DNA of 64,000 nucleotides from positions 62,001 through 126,000 of the forward strand of contig NZ_BAABDH010000021.1 of the NCBI RefSeq assembly GCF_039539525.1, written 5' to 3'. Below are positions 23,528 to 32,359 of this stretch, in pieces. Under the pieces are notes generated by a model. The model saw only the letters and a list, made by a program, of their open reading frames with translations. It was not told the origin of the DNA and searched no databases. Every line of letters starts with the position of its first letter. The first letter of the stretch is position 1. Made by a program: the position numbers and the translations under genes. This DNA comes from Hymenobacter algoricola. Lineage in GTDB: Bacteria > Bacteroidota > Bacteroidia > Cytophagales > Hymenobacteraceae.

Positions 23528-24127
23528 CTACGCTTTCAGCGTGTAGTGCAGGCGCTGCCCGTCGGGCAGGTCCTTGATCTGGGCGTAAAACCCGCTCAGG
23601 TACGTCAGCCGCTCCAGGGCCGGAATCGGCTTCAGCGTCCGCTGCTCGGAGCGGGACTGGATGCACACCGGCGGGTACATGCTCAGCAGCTGCCCGGGCT
23701 CCAGCTGGCCGCCCCGCTGCTGAAAGCTGCGCAGCGGCTCCATGCCCAGCGCATCGAGCGGAAACTTCTCGATGCCGAACAGAAAGTGCTTGAAATCTAC
23801 CTCCAGGTCGGCAATTTCGCCGGTTTCGGTATCCAGAAAGAGCACCGCGTCGCCGCGGAGCAGAAACTGGTTGCCCACGCAGTCCTGGGCGAAGGGAATG
23901 TCGGTGGGCTGCACCGTGCGGTAGCGCTTCCAGAAAGCCTGCTCACCGTTCCAGGCGGCACCCAGGTCGTGCCAGAGCGGATAGTGGCAGCAGCCCCGGA
24001 TGTGAAGCCCCCCGAAATAGGCGACCACGCCGTTTTGGGCCCGCAGAAAATCCTGCAGGTAGAGCGGCAGCAGAGCGAAAGTTTGGGCGTCCGAAATCGG
24101 GCGGCCCTGAAAAAGGAGTCCTTTCAT
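23528..24127 (-). CDS. SMI1/KNR4 (SUKH)-like protein
   Basis: A 199-residue cytoplasmic protein resembling the SMI1/KNR4 superfamily. The pattern LPLYLQDFLRAQNGVVAYFGGL is the typical (P)xx(L/F)xxFLxxxNG start, and the central GEIADLEVDFKHFLFG resembles the later SUKH strands and helix. Many SUKH proteins are immunity factors for secreted nuclease toxins, but no toxin gene is nearby and housekeeping copies exist. It lies 14 bp upstream of the sulfatase and probably shares its transcript. Confidence 0.6.
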   Translation of the reverse strand: MKGLLFQGRPISDAQTFALLPLYLQDFLRAQNGVVAYFGGLHIRGCCHYPLWHDLGAAWNGEQAFWKRYRTVQPTDIPFAQDCVGNQFLLRGDAVLFLDTETGEIADLEVDFKHFLFGIEKFPLDALGMEPLRSFQQRGGQLEPGQLLSMYPPVCIQSRSEQRTLKPIPALERLTYLSGFYAQIKDLPDGQRLHYTLKA

Positions 24128-24180
24128 GAAGAGCTACAAGGGGAAGGAAAGCTGGGCGCGACGATTTGCGCCACTCAGTA

Positions 24181-24217
24181 AAAAAGCCTTCCCGAGTTCT
24201 ATCGGGAAGGCTTTTTT
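24181..24217. terminator. Terminator after the alanine dehydrogenase gene
   Basis: AAAAAGCCTTCCCGA and TCGGGAAGGCTTTTTT form a near-perfect stem around GTTCTA. It works on the minus strand for ald and could also act on the plus strand. Confidence 0.85.
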
Positions 24218-24234
24218 GTTCGATAAGCAGAGAA

Positions 24235-25362
24235 TTAAGCGTGCGCCGGCTCCAGTACGCTGTTTACGTCAACCATCGGCAGGTTCCAGGCATCGGCTAC
24301 GCCCTGGTACACGACGTCGCCGTTGACCACGTTCAGGCCCAGGCGCAGGGCAGCGTCCTGCTGGCAGGCTTTCTGCCAGCCCAGGTTGGCCAGCTTCACG
24401 GCGTAGGGCAGCGTAGCGTTGGTGAGGGCCAGCGTGCTGGTGTAAGGCACCGCGCCCGGCATGTTGGCCACGCAGTAGTGCACGATGTCGTCGATGATGA
24501 AGGTCGGGTCTTCGTGGGTGGTCGGCTTGCAGGTTTCGATGCAGCCGCCCTGGTCCACGGCCACGTCCACGAGCACGGTGCCGGGGCGCATGGTCTTGAG
24601 CATGTCGCGGGTGATGAGGTGGGGCGCCTTGGCCCCCGGAATCAGCACCGCGCCGATGATCAGGTCGGCCGTTTTGATGGCCGCGCGGATGTTGTACTCG
24701 TTCGAGTACTGGGTCACCACATTCTTGGGCATGAAGTCGTCGAGCTCGCGCAGCCGGTTCAGGTTGATGTCCATCACGGTCACCAGCGCGCCGAGGCCGG
24801 CGGCAATCTTGGCGGCTTGGGTGCCCACGATACCGGCGCCCAGCACCAGTACTTCGGCGGGCTTCACGCCGGGTACGCCGCCGAGCAGGATACCGCGGCC
24901 TTTGAGCGGCTTCTCCAGGTACTTGGCGCCTTCCTGGGGGGCCATGCGGCCGGCCACTTCGCTCATCGGAATGAGCAGGGGCAGGGCGCGGGTGGGCAGC
25001 TCCACGGTTTCGTAGGCCAGGCACACGGCCTTGCGCTCAATCATGGCGTGGGTGAGCTCCTCGCCGCTGGCGAAGTGGAAGTAGGTGAACAGCAGCTGGC
25101 CTTCCTTGATGAGCGGGTACTCCGAAGCAATGGGCTCCTTCACCTTCACAATCATCTCCGCCTTGGCATACACCTGCTCGATAGTCGCCAGCACGGTGGC
25201 GCCGGCCTGCTCGTACTCGGCATCCTGAAAGCCGCTGCCCAGGCCGGCCGTGGCCTGCACGTACAGCTCATGGCCGTGCTTGCGGAGTTCAGCAACCCCG
25301 GCGGGCGTCAGGCCCACGCGGTTTTCGTTGTTTTTGATTTCTTTCGGGACACCAATAATCAT
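24235..25362 (-). CDS. ald: Alanine dehydrogenase
   Basis: A 375-residue NAD-dependent enzyme interconverting L-alanine with pyruvate and ammonia. ATG 25362 gives the canonical N-terminus MIIGVPKEIKNNENRVGLTP. Substrate-site Lys and His occur in MIVKVKEPIASEYPLI and LLFTYFHFA; the Rossmann motif is VLVLGAGIVGTQAAKIAAGLGA, followed by VTVMDINLNRLRELDD. The segment VDVAVDQGGCIETCKPTTHEDP is the conserved late motif. It is a single-gene unit, with a perfect TATCTTTG promoter element at 25413-25420 and its own terminator. Confidence 0.95.
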   Translation of the reverse strand: MIIGVPKEIKNNENRVGLTPAGVAELRKHGHELYVQATAGLGSGFQDAEYEQAGATVLATIEQVYAKAEMIVKVKEPIASEYPLIKEGQLLFTYFHFASGEELTHAMIERKAVCLAYETVELPTRALPLLIPMSEVAGRMAPQEGAKYLEKPLKGRGILLGGVPGVKPAEVLVLGAGIVGTQAAKIAAGLGALVTVMDINLNRLRELDDFMPKNVVTQYSNEYNIRAAIKTADLIIGAVLIPGAKAPHLITRDMLKTMRPGTVLVDVAVDQGGCIETCKPTTHEDPTFIIDDIVHYCVANMPGAVPYTSTLALTNATLPYAVKLANLGWQKACQQDAALRLGLNVVNGDVVYQGVADAWNLPMVDVNSVLEPAHA

Positions 25363-25412
25363 GGCAGAAACTAAAGGAGTGGAGGTGGGAGATACTAGGC
25401 GGAAAACGGCCG

Positions 25413-25420
25413 CAAAGATA
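25413..25420 (-). promoter_or_regulatory. -7 element TATCTTTG of ald
   Basis: Exact match on the minus strand, 50 bp upstream of the ald start codon. No clear -33 TTG. Confidence 0.5.
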
Positions 25421-25487
25421 GGCAATGCTGCCGGGTTTGTGGGTGCCCGGGTAAGTATGTAATTAGGGGATTGGGGAATCAGGTAAA

Positions 25488-25675
25488 TCGTTTGTCATCC
25501 TGAGTGAAGCGAAGCGGAATGAAGGCCCTTCCTCTTCGTCACTACCAAAATCCTTTCAATGCACAACGCCCTTTCCCGCGCTGATCGGAAAAGGGCGTTG
25601 CTCAGTTAATGTAGCTGATTGGTTATCAGAGGAGGGTCCTTCATTTCGCTTCGCTCCACTCAGGATGACAAACGA
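25488..25675. repeat. Composite palindromic element (TGTCATCCTGAG type)
   Basis: Outer arms TCGTTTGTCATCCTGAGTG... and the complement ending CACTCAGGATGACAAACGA are almost identical over about 40 bp (each contains AGCGAAGCG and AATGAAGG). A nested hairpin GCACAACGCCCTTTCCCG/CGGAAAAGGGCGTTGC lies at about 25560-25601. It separates ald from the DUF1573 gene. Confidence 0.85.
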
Positions 25676-25692
25676 CTTACCCAATCACCTGC

Positions 25693-26475
25693 TTACTTGA
25701 ACGGGACGGCCACGCCGTTTTCCTTCATCATGCTGGTGCCGTTCAGGTCGCGTACCACGTTGGCTTTCAGCGTGAGCTTGGCGTCGCCGGTCAGGTCGTT
25801 CGAGGAAATAGTCACCACATCCGACATCTGCCCGATCTGGCGCTGCCCGTAAATCAGTTCGATGGTGCCGCTCTGGCCCGGCTTAATGGGGGCGGGCGTG
25901 TTTTTGTAGCCTACGCAGTTGCACGAGGACGTCAGCTGACTGAGCACCAGTTCCTGCTTGCCGGTATTTTTCACCGTGAAGCGCGCCGAGGGCTGCTGCC
26001 CGGCCTCCATCTTGCCGAAGTCGTGGGCCGCGCGGTCCAGGGTCAGGCGCGGGGAGAGAGCCAGCTGGGCGGGCGTGAGCGTGGATTTTACCTGGCCCTT
26101 GTCCAGTACGTTGCCCTTGATGCTGAGCACGGTGCTCGGCGTGGCGGCGTTGCTGGTCACGGTTACGGTTTTGTTGAACACGCCGGGCCGGCCGGCGCTG
26201 CTGTACATGGCTTTCACGATGCCGGTTTTGCCGGGCAGCACCGGCGTCTTGGTCCAGTCGGGGGTGGTGCAGCCGCAGCTGGCCTGTACGTTGGCAATAA
26301 CGATGGGCTGCGTGCCGGTGTTCTTGAAGCGAAACTCGTGGGTGGCCATGGTGCCCTCGGCCACGTTGCCGAAGTCGTGGGTGTCTTTTTCAAACGTCAT
26401 TACGCCCTGGGCCCGGGCGCCGAGATGAACGAACAGCAGCACGAGGCCCAGCAGCAGGGAGGCAAAGTTTTTCAT
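25693..26475 (-). CDS. Exported DUF1573 protein, two repeats
   Basis: A 260-residue exported protein. The signal peptide is MKNFASLLLGLVLLFVHLGARAQ (ATG 26475). Two DUF1573 modules follow: FEKDTHDFGNVAEGTMATHEF with VQASCGCTTPDW, and LDRAAHDFGKMEAGQQPSARF with LTSSCNCVGYKN. The paired Cys (CGC, CNC) after the second strand are conserved in the family. The fold is immunoglobulin-like (ASH/MSP related); function is unknown, probably envelope-associated. Its promoter region faces the E1 dehydrogenase. Confidence 0.85.
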   Translation of the reverse strand: MKNFASLLLGLVLLFVHLGARAQGVMTFEKDTHDFGNVAEGTMATHEFRFKNTGTQPIVIANVQASCGCTTPDWTKTPVLPGKTGIVKAMYSSAGRPGVFNKTVTVTSNAATPSTVLSIKGNVLDKGQVKSTLTPAQLALSPRLTLDRAAHDFGKMEAGQQPSARFTVKNTGKQELVLSQLTSSCNCVGYKNTPAPIKPGQSGTIELIYGQRQIGQMSDVVTISSNDLTGDAKLTLKANVVRDLNGTSMMKENGVAVPFK

Positions 26476-26532
26476 AGCAGTCAGCCGGCGGTAGGTTAAA
26501 CCAGATTGCGGCGCCCCATTTGGCCCGCAAGC

Positions 26533-26540
26533 CAAAGATA
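26533..26540 (-). promoter_or_regulatory. -7 element TATCTTTG of the DUF1573 gene
   Basis: Exact TAnnTTTG match on the minus strand, 57 bp upstream of the start codon. It lies back to back with the rightward promoter at 26583. Confidence 0.45.
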
Positions 26541-26582
26541 GACAAAAACCGGCCTGATTCGTACCAGGGCCGAAAGGCGGTT

Positions 26583-26615
26583 TTGTGCCGGGTCACGCCC
26601 AAATCCGTACTTTTG
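26583..26615 (+). promoter_or_regulatory. Promoter of the E1 dehydrogenase gene
   Basis: TTG (26583-26585) and TACTTTTG (26608-26615) are separated by 22 bp, close to the Bacteroidota spacing. The start codon is 70 bp downstream. Confidence 0.6.
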
Positions 26616-26684
26616 TGGGCCTGCTTTCTGAGCCGGCCTTTTCCAGAGTCCTTTCCGCCGCCAAAATCCCCGCCCATCCGCCTT

Positions 26685-29102
26685 ATGCCCACCGCTGAAC
26701 CTATCGTAGCCGCCCCGGCGGCCCTTAGCAAAGAAGACCTGCTCCGTGACTACCGCCTGGGCTGGGAAAGCCGGCAGGCCTCCCTCGCGGGCCGCAAGGA
26801 AGTATTTATGGGCAAAGCCAAGTTCGGCATCTTCGGCGACGGCAAGGAGCTGCCGCAGCTGGCCATGGCCCGCGCCTTCCAGCCCGGCGACTTCCGCTCC
26901 GGCTACTACCGCGACCAGACCTTTATGGTGGCCGCCGGCGAGCTGACCTGGCAGCAGTACTTTGCCCAGCTCTACGCCCACCCCGACGCCGAGGCGGAGC
27001 CCGCCACCGCCGGCCGCGCCATGAACGGCCACTTCGCCACCCGCCTGCTCGACGAGGACGGCCAGTTCAAGAATCTGGCAGAGCTGAAAAACTCCTCCGC
27101 CGACGTGTCGCCCACGGCCTCGCAGATGCCGCGGCTGGTAGGCTTGGCTTACGCTTCCAAGCTGTACCGGCAGAACCCCGAGCTGCATGAGCTGACCCAG
27201 TTTTCGGTGAACGGCAACGAAATTGCCTTCGGCACGATTGGCAACGCCAGCACTTCGGAAGGCATGTTTTTCGAGGCCATCAACGCGGCCGGCGTGCTGC
27301 AGATTCCGATGCTGGTCAGCGTCTGGGACGACCATTACGGCATCTCGGTGCCCGCCGAATACCAGACCACCAAGCAGAGCATCAGCGAGATTCTGGCCGG
27401 CTTCCAGCGCAACGGACCCGGGGAGCAGGGCTTCGAGATTTTCGTGGTCAAAGGCTGGGACTATGCCGCCCTGGTCGATACCTATCTGCGGGCCGCCGAA
27501 GTGTGCCGCCGCGAGCATGTGCCGGTGCTGATTCACGTGACCGAAGTAACCCAGCCCCAGGGCCACTCCACCTCCGGCTCGCACGAGCGCTACAAGAGCA
27601 AGGACCGGCTGAGCTGGGAAGAGGAGCACGACTGCCTGCGTAAGATGCGCGAGTGGCTGCTGGCCGAGGGCCACGCCACGGAAGACGAGCTCAGCCAGAT
27701 TGAAACCGAAACCAAGGACGTCATCAAGCAGGCCCGCGTGGCCGCCTGGGAGGCCTTCTTCAACCCCATCAAGCAGGAGCGCGACGAAGCCGTAGTGGTG
27801 CTGGAAAAGCTGGTGGCCGAAACGGGGGAGGAAAACGCCCTGCACGACATGGTGGAGCACCTGCGCCACAACCCGACGCCCATCCGCGCCGACATTGTGC
27901 GCACCGTGCGCCGGGCCCTGCGCCTCGTGCGCGACAAGCGCCGCAGCAATGCCCGCCAGGATTTGAAGGACTACCTGGAGCAGGCCCTGGCCGAAAATGC
28001 CGACCGCTACAACTCCTACCTCTACAGCCAGAGTGAGCAGGCCGCGCTGAACATCGACGTAGTGCCGGCCGAATTTGCCGCCGACGCCGCCCCCGTGGAT
28101 GGCCGCGAGGTGCTGCAGGCCTGCTTCGAGGCCAACTTCCGCCGCGACCCGGCCATCTTCGCCATCGGCGAGGACGTGGGCAAAATCGGGGACGTGAACC
28201 AGGCCTTTGCCGGCCTGCAGGACAAGTTTGGCGAGCTGCGCGTGACCGATACCGGCATCCGCGAATGCACCATCGTGGGGCAGGGCATCGGCGCCGCCCT
28301 GCGCGGGCTGCGACCCATCACCGAAATCCAGTACCTCGACTATCTGCTCTACGCCATCCAGATTCTGAGCGACGACGTGGCCTGCCTGCAGTACCGCACC
28401 AAGGGCGGGCAGAAAGCGCCCCTGATTGTGCGTACCCGCGGGCACCGTTTGGAAGGCGTCTGGCATTCGGGCTCCCCCATTGGCATGATCCTGAGCAGCA
28501 TCCGCGGCATGCACGTGCTCGTCCCGCGCGACATGACCCAGGCGGCGGGCTTTTACAACACGCTGCTGCGTTCCGACGAGCCGGCTTTGGTGATTGAGTG
28601 CCTGAACGGCTACCGCCTCAAGGAGCGAATTCCGCTGAACGTGGGCGAGTTCACGCTGCCGCTGGGCGTGCCCGAAACCCTGCAGGCCGGCACCGACATC
28701 ACCATCGTCACCTACGGCTCGATGTGCCGCATCGTGCTGGACGCGGCCAAGCAGCTGGCGGAGGTGGGCATTTCCGCCGAGGTAATCGACGTGCAGACCC
28801 TGCTGCCCTTCGACATCGACCACGTCATTGCCGACAGCCTGCGCAAAACCAGCCGGGTGCTGTTCGCCGACGAAGACGTGCCCGGCGGCGCCACGGCCTA
28901 CATGATGCAGCACGTGCTCGACGAGCAGCAGGCCTACAAGCTCCTCGACTCGCAGCCCCGCTGCCTGGCCGCGCAGCCCCACCGCCCGCCCTATGGCTCC
29001 GACGGCGACTACTTCAGCAAGCCCAACGCGGAGGATGTGTTCGACGCCGTGTATGAGCTGATGAGCGAAGCCGAGCCCAAGCGTTTCCCGGCCATCTATT
29101 AG
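26685..29102 (+). CDS. 2-oxoacid dehydrogenase E1, fused alpha and beta subunits
   Basis: An 805-residue thiamine-diphosphate enzyme that decarboxylates branched-chain 2-oxoacids (2-oxoisovalerate type) or related substrates. The alpha half (about 1-460) has the early GMFFEAINAAGVLQIPML and the late HSTSGSHERYKSKDRLSWEEEHD, where the phosphorylation-loop region lies in mitochondrial enzymes. The beta half (about 475-805) starts VDGREVLQACFEANFRRDP and has IFAIGEDVGKIGDVNQ, RVTDTGIRECTIVGQGIG and SRVLFADEDVPGGA. Both halves are in one chain, as is usual in Bacteroidota. ATG 26685 is supported by the promoter at 26583. No E2 or E3 gene is adjacent. A terminator follows at 29121. Confidence 0.92.
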   Translation: MPTAEPIVAAPAALSKEDLLRDYRLGWESRQASLAGRKEVFMGKAKFGIFGDGKELPQLAMARAFQPGDFRSGYYRDQTFMVAAGELTWQQYFAQLYAHPDAEAEPATAGRAMNGHFATRLLDEDGQFKNLAELKNSSADVSPTASQMPRLVGLAYASKLYRQNPELHELTQFSVNGNEIAFGTIGNASTSEGMFFEAINAAGVLQIPMLVSVWDDHYGISVPAEYQTTKQSISEILAGFQRNGPGEQGFEIFVVKGWDYAALVDTYLRAAEVCRREHVPVLIHVTEVTQPQGHSTSGSHERYKSKDRLSWEEEHDCLRKMREWLLAEGHATEDELSQIETETKDVIKQARVAAWEAFFNPIKQERDEAVVVLEKLVAETGEENALHDMVEHLRHNPTPIRADIVRTVRRALRLVRDKRRSNARQDLKDYLEQALAENADRYNSYLYSQSEQAALNIDVVPAEFAADAAPVDGREVLQACFEANFRRDPAIFAIGEDVGKIGDVNQAFAGLQDKFGELRVTDTGIRECTIVGQGIGAALRGLRPITEIQYLDYLLYAIQILSDDVACLQYRTKGGQKAPLIVRTRGHRLEGVWHSGSPIGMILSSIRGMHVLVPRDMTQAAGFYNTLLRSDEPALVIECLNGYRLKERIPLNVGEFTLPLGVPETLQAGTDITIVTYGSMCRIVLDAAKQLAEVGISAEVIDVQTLLPFDIDHVIADSLRKTSRVLFADEDVPGGATAYMMQHVLDEQQAYKLLDSQPRCLAAQPHRPPYGSDGDYFSKPNAEDVFDAVYELMSEAEPKRFPAIY

Positions 29103-29120
29103 GGTTGGTAAATTCCATAG

Positions 29121-29155
29121 AAAAGCCCGGCTGGATATCCGGCCGGGCTTTTTTG
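29121..29155. terminator. Terminator between the E1 gene and the lipoprotein gene
   Basis: AAGCCCGGC/GCCGGGCTT stem with a 10-base loop and TTTTTT downstream. It is near-symmetrical and can serve both convergent genes. Confidence 0.85.
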
Positions 29156-29170
29156 TGGGGCTGCTGGCCG

Positions 29171-29740
29171 CTACTGGACCAGATAACTCGAGGTAACCAC
29201 TTTGTTGCTCTCGTTCAGGGCACGGTCCATGATACTAAGCTCGAAGCGGATGGTCTGACCCGATTTGATGGGGGTAAAAGAGCCATCAACCAAAATGTCG
29301 GTGGTGAAGGTCAGGTCTCCTTTCAGCGGTGCAGCCTTGCCCCCGGGCGGGTCGAGAGGCGGGTAAGTGGAGATGTAGATGTTGTCAGCATTTTGAAACA
29401 CTACCGGCTCAAATCGGCCGGGACTGACTTCAAAGTAAGGCACCAGAAAGTAGTTGTTGTAATTGCGATTTGGAGTGCCGTCCGGCAGCGTTTTGGCATA
29501 TGGGCTGTTGGGAGTTTTGTCACTCTCGTTCAGGCCCAGATCTCCTTCGCCATCCTTGAAGTTGACCGTAATCACGACGTGGTCGAAGGCCGTGGTGATA
29601 CCGTCATCTACCCGGGTGACTTTTATCTCCTTGAACTCGATGCTGGGCGTACTCGGAAAGTTCGGCGTATTCAGGCAGGAGCTGAGGGCAAAAGTGGAAA
29701 GGACAACGGCGGCCCCTGAAAGAGTACGAAACATGGCCAT
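29171..29740 (-). CDS. Exported lipoprotein, unknown function
   Basis: About 187-189 residues, starting at ATG 29740 or 29734 (MAMFRTLSGAAVVLSTFALSSC), with a lipobox before Cys22. The mature part reads IEFKEIKVTRVDD, then VVITVNFKDGEGDLGLN, and is beta-rich. Similar lipoproteins with a (D/N)F-x-DGDGD(I/L)GL motif are frequent in Cytophagales; the motif may bind calcium. No enzymatic function is recognised. The gene stands alone between the E1 gene and the LuxE-like gene. Confidence 0.7.
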   Translation of the reverse strand: MAMFRTLSGAAVVLSTFALSSCLNTPNFPSTPSIEFKEIKVTRVDDGITTAFDHVVITVNFKDGEGDLGLNESDKTPNSPYAKTLPDGTPNRNYNNYFLVPYFEVSPGRFEPVVFQNADNIYISTYPPLDPPGGKAAPLKGDLTFTTDILVDGSFTPIKSGQTIRFELSIMDRALNESNKVVTSSYLVQ

Positions 29741-29857
29741 AGCAAGCAGAAAAAACGGTTCGAAAACGGCGTCCGGATCCGGCAGCGGAAGGTACAACTT
29801 CTCAACGAAGCGCCGCCGCCTTTGTTATATCAATTCGCTAACACCCGCCACCCCCGA

Positions 29858-30859
29858 ATGAGTTTCCGCGCTGCCTACCTGCAAGCCCTGCCGGCCGTTT
29901 TGGCCGCTACTTTTGAGCCCCTGGCCCTGCAGCTGTTTCGCCACCAGGCCGTGCACTGCCCGCCCTACCGGCAGTGGCTGGCCGCGCTGAGCCGCCGGCC
30001 CGAAGCGGTGCAGCGGCTGGAGGACATCCCGTTTCTGCCCATCGAGTTTTTCAAGACCCACGAGGTGCGTACCGCGCCCGCCGACTGGGCACCGCAGGAG
30101 CTGTTTCTGAGCAGCGGCACCACCCTGCAGCAGCGCAGCCGCCACCTTGTGCGCGACTCACAGCTGTACCGCCAAAACGCGGCCCGCATTTTCGAAAGCC
30201 TCTACGGCCCGCTCACCGGCTACACGTTTCTGGCCCTGCTGCCGTCGTATCTGGAGCAGGGTCACTCTTCGTTGGTGGCCATGGTCGACTACTTTGCCCG
30301 GGAATCGGGGCAGACGCAGCCCGCGTTTTTTCTGCGCGACCATGCCGCGCTGCTGCAGGCCCTGGCTGCGGCCAAGCAGGATGCCAGCCGCCGGGTGCTG
30401 CTGATCGGGGTTTCCTACGCGTTGCTCGACCTGGCCTCCGACTATGGTCCGGTCCCGGAGCTGCAAAACCTGACGGTACTCGAAACCGGCGGCATGAAGG
30501 GCCGCCGCCGCGAGATGATCCGCGAGGAGCTGCACGCCGAGCTTCAGCAGGCCTTCGGCCCGGCCGGCATTCACTCCGAGTACGGCATGACGGAGCTGCT
30601 CTCCCAGGCCTACAGCCGCGGCGACGGCCGCTTCCACTGCCCGGCGCCGCTGCGGGTGCTGCTGCGCGACCCCGCCGACCCGTTTTCCGTGGCGGCCTAC
30701 CGCCCCGATGGCGCCATCAACGTCGTCGACCTGGCCAACGTGGACTCCTGCGCCTTTCTGGAAACCAAGGACCTGGCCCGCATGCACCCCGACGGCTCCT
30801 TCGAAGTGCTGGGCAGAATGGACAACTCGGACGTGCGCGGGTGTAATCAGCTGGCGTAG
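29858..30859 (+). CDS. LuxE-like acyl-protein synthetase family protein
   Basis: A 333-residue member of the acyl-protein synthetase (LuxE) branch of the adenylate-forming enzymes. ATG 29858 gives MSFRAAYLQALPAVLAATFEP. The motifs LFLSSGTTLQQRSRH (a Ser/Gly/Thr phosphate loop), VLETGGMKGRRREMIREELHAEL and SEYGMTELLSQAYSRG are the family's ATP- and acyl-binding segments; DLAN...ETKDLARMHPDGSFEVLGRMDNSDVRGCN closes the domain. The substrate is unknown; such proteins in Cytophagales may activate fatty or other carboxylic acids. A composite repeat follows directly. Confidence 0.85.
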   Translation: MSFRAAYLQALPAVLAATFEPLALQLFRHQAVHCPPYRQWLAALSRRPEAVQRLEDIPFLPIEFFKTHEVRTAPADWAPQELFLSSGTTLQQRSRHLVRDSQLYRQNAARIFESLYGPLTGYTFLALLPSYLEQGHSSLVAMVDYFARESGQTQPAFFLRDHAALLQALAAAKQDASRRVLLIGVSYALLDLASDYGPVPELQNLTVLETGGMKGRRREMIREELHAELQQAFGPAGIHSEYGMTELLSQAYSRGDGRFHCPAPLRVLLRDPADPFSVAAYRPDGAINVVDLANVDSCAFLETKDLARMHPDGSFEVLGRMDNSDVRGCNQLA

Positions 30860-30880
30860 GGGAGGCTGCCCCAAACTGTT

Positions 30881-31058
30881 TGTCATCCTTCAGCTGGCGT
30901 ACGCGTAGTGAAGGTCCTTGCTCATCACCCCATGGGTACTCTTTTAAATGCACAAAGCCCTTAACCGCGCTAACGGAAAAGGGCTTTGCTTGCTGAAAAA
31001 GCGTATAGAGAATGAAGAGGAAGGTCCTTCGATCTGCTGCGCGCCGCTCAGGATGACA
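30881..31058. repeat. Composite palindromic element
   Basis: Outer arms TGTCATCCTTCAGC... and ...GCTCAGGATGACAG with internal AAGGTCCTT boxes, and a nested hairpin GCACAAAGCCCTTAACCG/CGGAAAAGGGCTTTGC at about 30950-30990. The 12-mer TCAGCTGGCGTA inside the left arm also occurs at the end of the preceding gene (30847-30858). Confidence 0.8.
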
Positions 31059-31080
31059 GCCGGGAGGGCGTGGGTCGGTT

Positions 31081-32238
31081 TTACTTCCCCGCGTACGTCC
31101 GGGCGTCGGCTTCCGTAATCGTGTCTTCGCTCATGATGATGAGGCGCTCCACCACGTTGCGCAGCTCGCGGATGTTGCCGCGCCAGTCCAGGCTTTTGAG
31201 GTAGTCCAGGGCTTTGGCGTCGATGTTCTTGGGCTTGTCGCCGTAGTCGCGGGCAATGTCCTGCAGGAAGCGCTGCACCAGGTCGGGGATGTCGTCGCGG
31301 CGGTCGTTGAGGGCGGGCACCTTGATCAGGATGACGGAGAGGCGGTGGTAGAGGTCTTCGCGGAAGTTGCGCTCGGCTATCTCCTGCTGCAGGTCCTTGT
31401 TGGTGGCGGCAATCACGCGCACGTTCACCGTGATTTCCTTTTCGCCGCCCACCCGGGTGATCTTGCTCTCCTGCAGGGCGCGCAGCACTTTGGCCTGGGC
31501 TGAAAGGCTCATGTCGCCGATTTCGTCGAGGAAGAGCGTGCCGCCGTCGGCCTGCTCAAACTTGCCGATGCGCTGCTTCACGGCCGAGGTGAACGAGCCC
31601 TTTTCGTGCCCGAACAGCTCCGACTCAATCAGCTCGGAGGGAATGGCGGCGCAGTTGACCTCGATCATGGGGCCGTTGTTGCGGTTGCTGAGCTCGTGCA
31701 GCTGCCGGGCCACCATCTCCTTGCCCGCGCCGTTGGGGCCGGTGATGAGCACGCGGGCGTCGGTGGGAGCCACCTTGCTGATGGCCTTGCGCACGGCTTC
31801 CAGCTCGGGCGAGGCACCGATCATCTCGGAGCTTTTGGCAATCTTCTTTTTCAGCGTCTTGGTTTCCGTCACCAGCTTGGTGCGGTCCAGGGCGTTGCGC
31901 ACGGTCACGAGCAGGCGGTTCAGGTCCGGGGGCTTCTGGATGAAGTCGAACGCGCCCTTCTTGGTGGCGTCCACGGCGGTTTCGATGTTGCCGTGGGCCG
32001 AAATCATGATGAAGGCCGAATCCGGGGACGCCAGGCGGGCGCGCTCCAGCACTTCGAGGCCGTCCATCTTGGGCATCTTGATGTCGCAGAGCACCACGTC
32101 GTACTTGTTCCTGATCATCAGGTCGAGGCCGGTGGGGCCATCCTCGGCCTGATCCACGGTGTAGCTTTCGTACTCCAGAATTTCCTTCAGCGTGTTGCGG
32201 ATGGCTCGTTCGTCGTCAATGATGAGAATGCGGGGCAT
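31081..32238 (-). CDS. NtrC-like response regulator without a DNA-binding domain
   Basis: A 385-residue protein with a receiver domain (1-120, phosphoacceptor Asp52 in VVLCDIKMPKMDG) and an AAA+ domain (about 140-370). Walker A is GPNGAGKE (167-174) and Walker B GGTLFLDEIGDM. The sigma-54 contact loop, normally GAFTGA, reads GSFTSA (214-219). The protein ends soon after RGNIRELRNVVERLIIMSED, with no Fis-type helix-turn-helix. Both changes suggest it does not act as an ordinary sigma-54 activator, although similar proteins of this length occur across Bacteroidota. ATG 32238 is chosen because the receiver starts at once (MPRILIIDDE). No kinase gene is adjacent. Confidence 0.9.
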   Translation of the reverse strand: MPRILIIDDERAIRNTLKEILEYESYTVDQAEDGPTGLDLMIRNKYDVVLCDIKMPKMDGLEVLERARLASPDSAFIMISAHGNIETAVDATKKGAFDFIQKPPDLNRLLVTVRNALDRTKLVTETKTLKKKIAKSSEMIGASPELEAVRKAISKVAPTDARVLITGPNGAGKEMVARQLHELSNRNNGPMIEVNCAAIPSELIESELFGHEKGSFTSAVKQRIGKFEQADGGTLFLDEIGDMSLSAQAKVLRALQESKITRVGGEKEITVNVRVIAATNKDLQQEIAERNFREDLYHRLSVILIKVPALNDRRDDIPDLVQRFLQDIARDYGDKPKNIDAKALDYLKSLDWRGNIRELRNVVERLIIMSEDTITEADARTYAGK

Positions 32239-32324
32239 AGGTGCGGGGAAGTGAGAAGGGGTAGGGCGAAGTAACGAAAACGCGGGCACAAAGGATGTAA
32301 GCTGGTGGTACCAACAGAACGACT

Positions 32325-32352
32325 GTCATGCTTCGGCTGCGCTCAGCATGAC
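32325..32352. repeat. Minimal palindromic element GTCATGCT...AGCATGAC
   Basis: It consists only of the outermost arms of the dispersed family (GTCATGCT and AGCATGAC) with a 12-base centre, as if the core had been deleted. It lies between the NtrC-like gene and the rnpB terminator. Confidence 0.6.
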
Positions 32353-32359
32353 GCTCATC

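Noticed and set aside
26496..28982. 828-codon open frame antisense to the E1 dehydrogenase gene
   Set aside because: It is a by-product of GC-rich codon use: the product is rich in His, Gly, Val and Leu with no domain, and the sense frame encodes a well-known enzyme.
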